Translations under genes and position numbers: made by a program
Shown: positions 30,278-33,181 of the stretch, piece by piece
How positions within the stretch are numbered: position 1 is the first letter of the stretch
How the letters are laid out: each line of letters opens with the position of its first letter
Notes under the pieces: generated by a model
Database searches by the model: none
What the model was told of the DNA's origin: nothing
The model's input: only the letters and a program-made list of their open reading frames with translations
NCBI GenBank assembly: GCA_964612515.1
Contig: CAZTCX010000015.1
Span: 1 to 33,181 of the forward strand
Length of the DNA: 33,181 nucleotides
DNA from: SABY01 sp964612515
Lineage (GTDB): Bacteria > Bacteroidota > Bacteroidia > Bacteroidales > 4484-276
Direction: 5' to 3'

Positions 30278-31495
30278 CTACAGAAACAAACAACTGTCGC
30301 CGTAGCTCAGGAAGCGAAACTCATGGTCAAGCGCGTATTGATAGATATCTTCCCATTTTGGCCCCAGCCAGGCTGCTATTAGTAATAGCAATGTGCTGCG
30401 TGGTTGGTGGAAGTTGGTGATCATCCCATCGATAATTTTGAATGTATAACCAGGCACAATAAGGAGCTGTGTTGCTCCGGAAAGAAGTTGTTTTTGCCGA
30501 CGGTCCATCATTTCTACTATCGCCGTTAGAGATTGCAGCGATGTAATTTCAGAATGCTTTTGATAAGGGTCGTATTGTGAAACATAAAATGGCGCGTCGG
30601 GATTATTGACAAGCTGCACGCCATACCAATAAAGACTTTCGAGTGTGCGCACTGAGGTGGTGCCTACCGCAATGATTTTTCCTTTTTGCGAAAGTAACTC
30701 CTCTATAAATTGCCGGCTGACAAGCACCTGCTCGGTGTGCATCTGGTGGCGGGTGATTCCTTCCTGCCCGACAGGCTTAAAAGTGCCTGCGCCCACATGA
30801 AGCGTAACGTTGCTGGTGGTAATATTTTTTGCGGAAAGCTGCTTAAAAACAGCATCTGTAAAATGTAATCCTGCCGTAGGTGCGGCCACTGATCCATCGT
30901 GCCGGGCATAAACTGTCTGGTAAGTCTGAGCATCACTGCTCACAGCTTCACGGTTGAGATAAGGAGGCAGCGGCACTTGTCCGGCCAGCTCCAGCACTTC
31001 CGAAAATGTTAATTCTTCAGGTTGCCATTTTAATAAAATCAAAAACGCATCGCCATCACGACCCTGCTTTTCAGCTTCAAGAATTACGTTGCCATTTGAA
31101 TGAGATATCTCCAGCTTTAAGGTCTCATCTTTCCAGCGTCGGGCGTTGCCTACCAGGCATTTCCAAACCGAATGCCCCTGCTGCGCAAAAGCCAGTTGTA
31201 TTTCGGTAATGGGATGCATTGGCTCAAGACAAAATATTTCGATGGCAGCACCTGTCGGTTTATAAAATTGCAGCCGCGCCCGCACCACACGCGTATTGTT
31301 GAGAACAAGCAGCGAATCGGTGGGGAGAAAGTTGGCAATATTATAAAAATGATCTTCAGAAATTTGACCACCACGGTGGATCAAAAGCTTGGAAGCGTCG
31401 CGGTTAGCCAGGGGGAATTTTGCAATGCGATCGGCAGATAGCGGATAGTCGTAATCGTCGATGCTGATGTGCGAAAGGAATGACAAGTCGGGCAT
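30278..31495 (-). CDS. queA: QueA-like S-adenosylmethionine:tRNA ribosyltransferase-isomerase
   Basis: This 405-residue member of the QueA family transfers and isomerises the ribosyl part of SAM onto preQ1 in tRNA, making epoxyqueuosine at the wobble position. The marks are DDYDYPLSADRIAKFPL near the start, LVLNNTRVVRARL near residues 63-75, SVAAPTAGLHFTD near 206-218, LHVGAGTFKPV, VGTTSVRTLES and the C-terminal ITNFHQPRSTLLLLIAAWLG. It is about 50 residues longer than typical QueA (about 350) and has FHQPRST where FHLPKST is usual. It may belong to the longer, divergent Bacteroidota subgroup, so its exact activity is a little less certain. Its ATG overlaps the stop of the upstream 86-residue gene (TAATG), suggesting coupled translation. 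Confidence 0.87.
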   Translation of the reverse strand: MPDLSFLSHISIDDYDYPLSADRIAKFPLANRDASKLLIHRGGQISEDHFYNIANFLPTDSLLVLNNTRVVRARLQFYKPTGAAIEIFCLEPMHPITEIQLAFAQQGHSVWKCLVGNARRWKDETLKLEISHSNGNVILEAEKQGRDGDAFLILLKWQPEELTFSEVLELAGQVPLPPYLNREAVSSDAQTYQTVYARHDGSVAAPTAGLHFTDAVFKQLSAKNITTSNVTLHVGAGTFKPVGQEGITRHQMHTEQVLVSRQFIEELLSQKGKIIAVGTTSVRTLESLYWYGVQLVNNPDAPFYVSQYDPYQKHSEITSLQSLTAIVEMMDRRQKQLLSGATQLLIVPGYTFKIIDGMITNFHQPRSTLLLLIAAWLGPKWEDIYQYALDHEFRFLSYGDSCLFL

Positions 31496-31755
31496 TAGCG
31501 GAAAAGGTCTGAGATGTCGATTTTTTTGTCGTAAAGATGCAGCACGTCATCCTCGTCGGCAACCACAACCTGGTCGATTGTCTTAGAAAGCTGCTGGTAC
31601 CATATCTCCACAAAAAAATCGGAATATTTGAAAAGTTTTATGTCGTAATAAGCAAAAATGCGACTCATCAACTCCTCGCCATCTTTCATCAAGTGGTGTA
31701 CCTGCTCAGGTCTTGGCCGGGCAAGAAATTCGTTTTTGCTCATTAGTGATTCCAT
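31495..31755 (-). CDS. Small protein of unknown function, 86 residues
   Basis: I do not recognise this protein. It is acidic and aromatic-rich (EIWYQQLSKTIDQVVVADED, HLYDKKIDISDLF), has no signal peptide or membrane segment, and is predicted to be cytoplasmic and mostly helical at the N-terminal end. The start may be the ATG at 31755 or the one at 31743 (MSKNEF). It seems a real gene: it starts 5 bp after the outer-membrane protein stop, and its TAA overlaps the queA ATG by one base. The pattern suggests an operon in which it is translated just before queA. Confidence 0.7.
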   Translation of the reverse strand: MESLMSKNEFLARPRPEQVHHLMKDGEELMSRIFAYYDIKLFKYSDFFVEIWYQQLSKTIDQVVVADEDDVLHLYDKKIDISDLFR

Positions 31756-31760
31756 GATTT

Positions 31761-33062
31761 TTATTGGCTTTTGGTAGTAAATAAAGTGGGTTTAAAGGTC
31801 AGCATCACCCAGCCCCACAAAGGTTCCTGTGTATGTCCGACGTCGTATTTTTTGACGCGCTCAAAGGTGTCTGTCATAAAATAATAAGAGAACCCTGCTT
31901 GCAGCATCAGGTCTTGGTTGTATTTGTAGATGTACATCAGGTCGATCTCCTGCCCCAGGTTCTTATCGGTGATGAGCTGGTTGCTAATCATCACATCATT
32001 GGCAAGATTAAAAAGGTGGAAAAAAGCACGCGCAGAATGTTTTTTATTAATATTCATTTCGATGTTCGGATAGATGTCGATGAGCCCGCCATTTGCAGTG
32101 GATGATTTCATGTACGAATAGAGGTTCATCGAGCCAAAATAAGTAAACACAGCGCCGTACATCTGGTTGAAAGTTTTTTCCTTTTTGTTATAATTTATAT
32201 CCGAAGCATCGTCGCCGGAAACATAATCAATTCCAGCGCCCAGACGGAGTTTCCCGGCGCGGATGCCCGGATTTGCTGTTAGCAAAAACGCGCTCACCTC
32301 TTTGCCTGACTGCGCCCTGCCTGTTTGATAATAGGCATTTATGGTGGCATCGAAACTGCCGCTATTGATACCGAGCCAGAGGCCTCCGGTGGGCATCAGG
32401 TAAATGATGCGGTTATCGCCATCTTTCTGATAGCCGGCCGCGGTTACCAACACCGAAGCTGAAACGGCTTCATTTATTTTGCGATGTATGCGCACGAAAC
32501 TCAACGTTTTCATCAGATTGGTAGCATCAAAAAGAGTGCTTTGGAAGTCTGGCTTTCCGTTTTGGTGGTTCATCGCATTGTTGTAGGAAACGCCTGCATT
32601 AATTTCAACATCATTTTTAAGCCAATTAAAAACGGCGGCATCGTAGCTAAGGCCGTATTGGTTCCAGTTGCGCCATGCTATCAGGCGCTGGTCGTCGTAT
32701 TTGAGCTCCTGCCGTCCGACGGTTAGGTTGCTGTAGTCGCCAAATTTGATCTTAAACCAGGCCTCATACACATTGAGGCTGTTGGTGGAGGCAAGCATGC
32801 CTGTGGGTGTATAAACATTGCCATCGCCCCACACGTGCACATCCTGCAGGGTGAAACGCATCTGATACTTCGGCTGGTTAAAGTCGAGGCTGATGCGCGT
32901 GCGCTGCGACACAAAATAAGACGCGCTCATGGTATCGTTGACGGGTTGCGCAACACCGCGATCCAATTCGGCGCGGGGACGAAGCTGCGCAGATATGCTG
33001 AACTGCGCATGGGCGTAGCTCGCCGCTAAAATAAACAGGATAATGAGGTAGCTTTTTTTCAT
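31761..33062 (-). CDS. Alginate-export-type outer-membrane beta-barrel protein
   Basis: This 433-residue exported barrel protein has a signal peptide (MKKSYLIILFILAASYAHAQ). The start is set at the ATG at 33062, because the in-frame ATG at 33113 adds 17 residues before the signal. The segment VGRQELKYDDQRLIAWRNWNQ followed by GLSYDAAVF is the mark of the alginate-export/porin domain. Alternating beta-strand patterns continue to the C-terminus (LWGWVMLTFKP). A short tail, TLFTTKSQ, follows the last strand. The natural substrate is unlikely to be alginate just because of the name; I would call it a porin-like channel of unknown cargo. It is the first gene of a minus-strand cluster with the 86-residue gene and queA. 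Confidence 0.82.
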   Translation of the reverse strand: MKKSYLIILFILAASYAHAQFSISAQLRPRAELDRGVAQPVNDTMSASYFVSQRTRISLDFNQPKYQMRFTLQDVHVWGDGNVYTPTGMLASTNSLNVYEAWFKIKFGDYSNLTVGRQELKYDDQRLIAWRNWNQYGLSYDAAVFNWLKNDVEINAGVSYNNAMNHQNGKPDFQSTLFDATNLMKTLSFVRIHRKINEAVSASVLVTAAGYQKDGDNRIIYLMPTGGLWLGINSGSFDATINAYYQTGRAQSGKEVSAFLLTANPGIRAGKLRLGAGIDYVSGDDASDINYNKKEKTFNQMYGAVFTYFGSMNLYSYMKSSTANGGLIDIYPNIEMNINKKHSARAFFHLFNLANDVMISNQLITDKNLGQEIDLMYIYKYNQDLMLQAGFSYYFMTDTFERVKKYDVGHTQEPLWGWVMLTFKPTLFTTKSQ

Positions 33063-33181
33063 TAGTTTTTTTATTAATAGTAATAAAAACGACTTCAGAT
33101 TTTGAAGTTGCAAATATCCTGATAATATTGGGAATCATTGTTGGTCCGGTAAAGATAATTTCCTTTAAATAGATTCTTCAC
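33063..33181. other. Upstream region of the alginate-export-type gene (window end)
   Basis: This is 119 bp of AT-rich leader. A small inverted repeat ACTTCA/TGAAGT (33092-33097 and 33103-33108) is present. No clear TAnnTTTG match is seen on the minus strand, and no gene is visible. Confidence 0.4.

Overview
The window looks like a chromosomal segment of a member of the Bacteroidota. The evidence is three large secreted proteins ending in type IX secretion (T9SS) sorting domains, a gingipain-like C25 protease pair, a mevalonate operon with the GYDIA-type GHMP kinase, several copies of the TAnnTTTG promoter element typical of this phylum, and GC-rich palindromic intergenic repeats. No rRNA, tRNA, CRISPR array, phage or transposase gene is visible. 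The content is mostly housekeeping plus secreted proteolysis.

Layout. 1-4.6 kb: the 3' end of purL, a small S4-domain protein and an Old Yellow Enzyme reductase (both minus), a 0.65-kb gap filled with three tandem 114-bp palindrome-bearing repeats, then an outer-membrane beta-barrel protein and a lipoprotein (plus). 4.7-9.1 kb: a tightly packed minus-strand mevalonate operon, mvaA (HMG-CoA reductase) - GYDIA kinase - mvaD - mevalonate kinase, with 1-bp and 4-bp overlaps. 9.2-12.3 kb: an AlkD-type DNA glycosylase gene and a T9SS-secreted M1 aminopeptidase (minus). 12.6-16.7 kb: a TolC-like channel and a membrane-fusion protein without an inner-membrane pump gene, then an exported MsrB-MsrA fusion with two inverted repeats in its leader. 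16.7-21.1 kb: cinA (minus), a uridine-phosphorylase-like gene (plus) and a long-form pta (minus).

21.3-30.2 kb: two tandem paralogous C25 (gingipain K-like) proteases of 1340 and 1516 residues, each with its own promoter-like element and terminator. Their catalytic domains share a 734-bp tract that is identical base for base, although both flanks differ at about 15-18% of positions. Their C-terminal domain strings are quite different. 30.3-33.1 kb: a minus-strand cluster of an alginate-export-type outer-membrane protein, an 86-residue unknown protein and a QueA-like enzyme.

How the genes fit together: the mevalonate cluster covers HMG-CoA to isopentenyl diphosphate if the GYDIA kinase supplies the phosphomevalonate kinase step; HMG-CoA synthase and IPP isomerase must lie elsewhere. 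The C25 pair and the M1 aminopeptidase look like an extracellular endo- plus exo-peptidase set exported by T9SS. The most notable sequence-level signals are the apparent recent gene conversion between the protease genes and the 114-bp hairpin repeat array. I found no convincing wholly new gene system.
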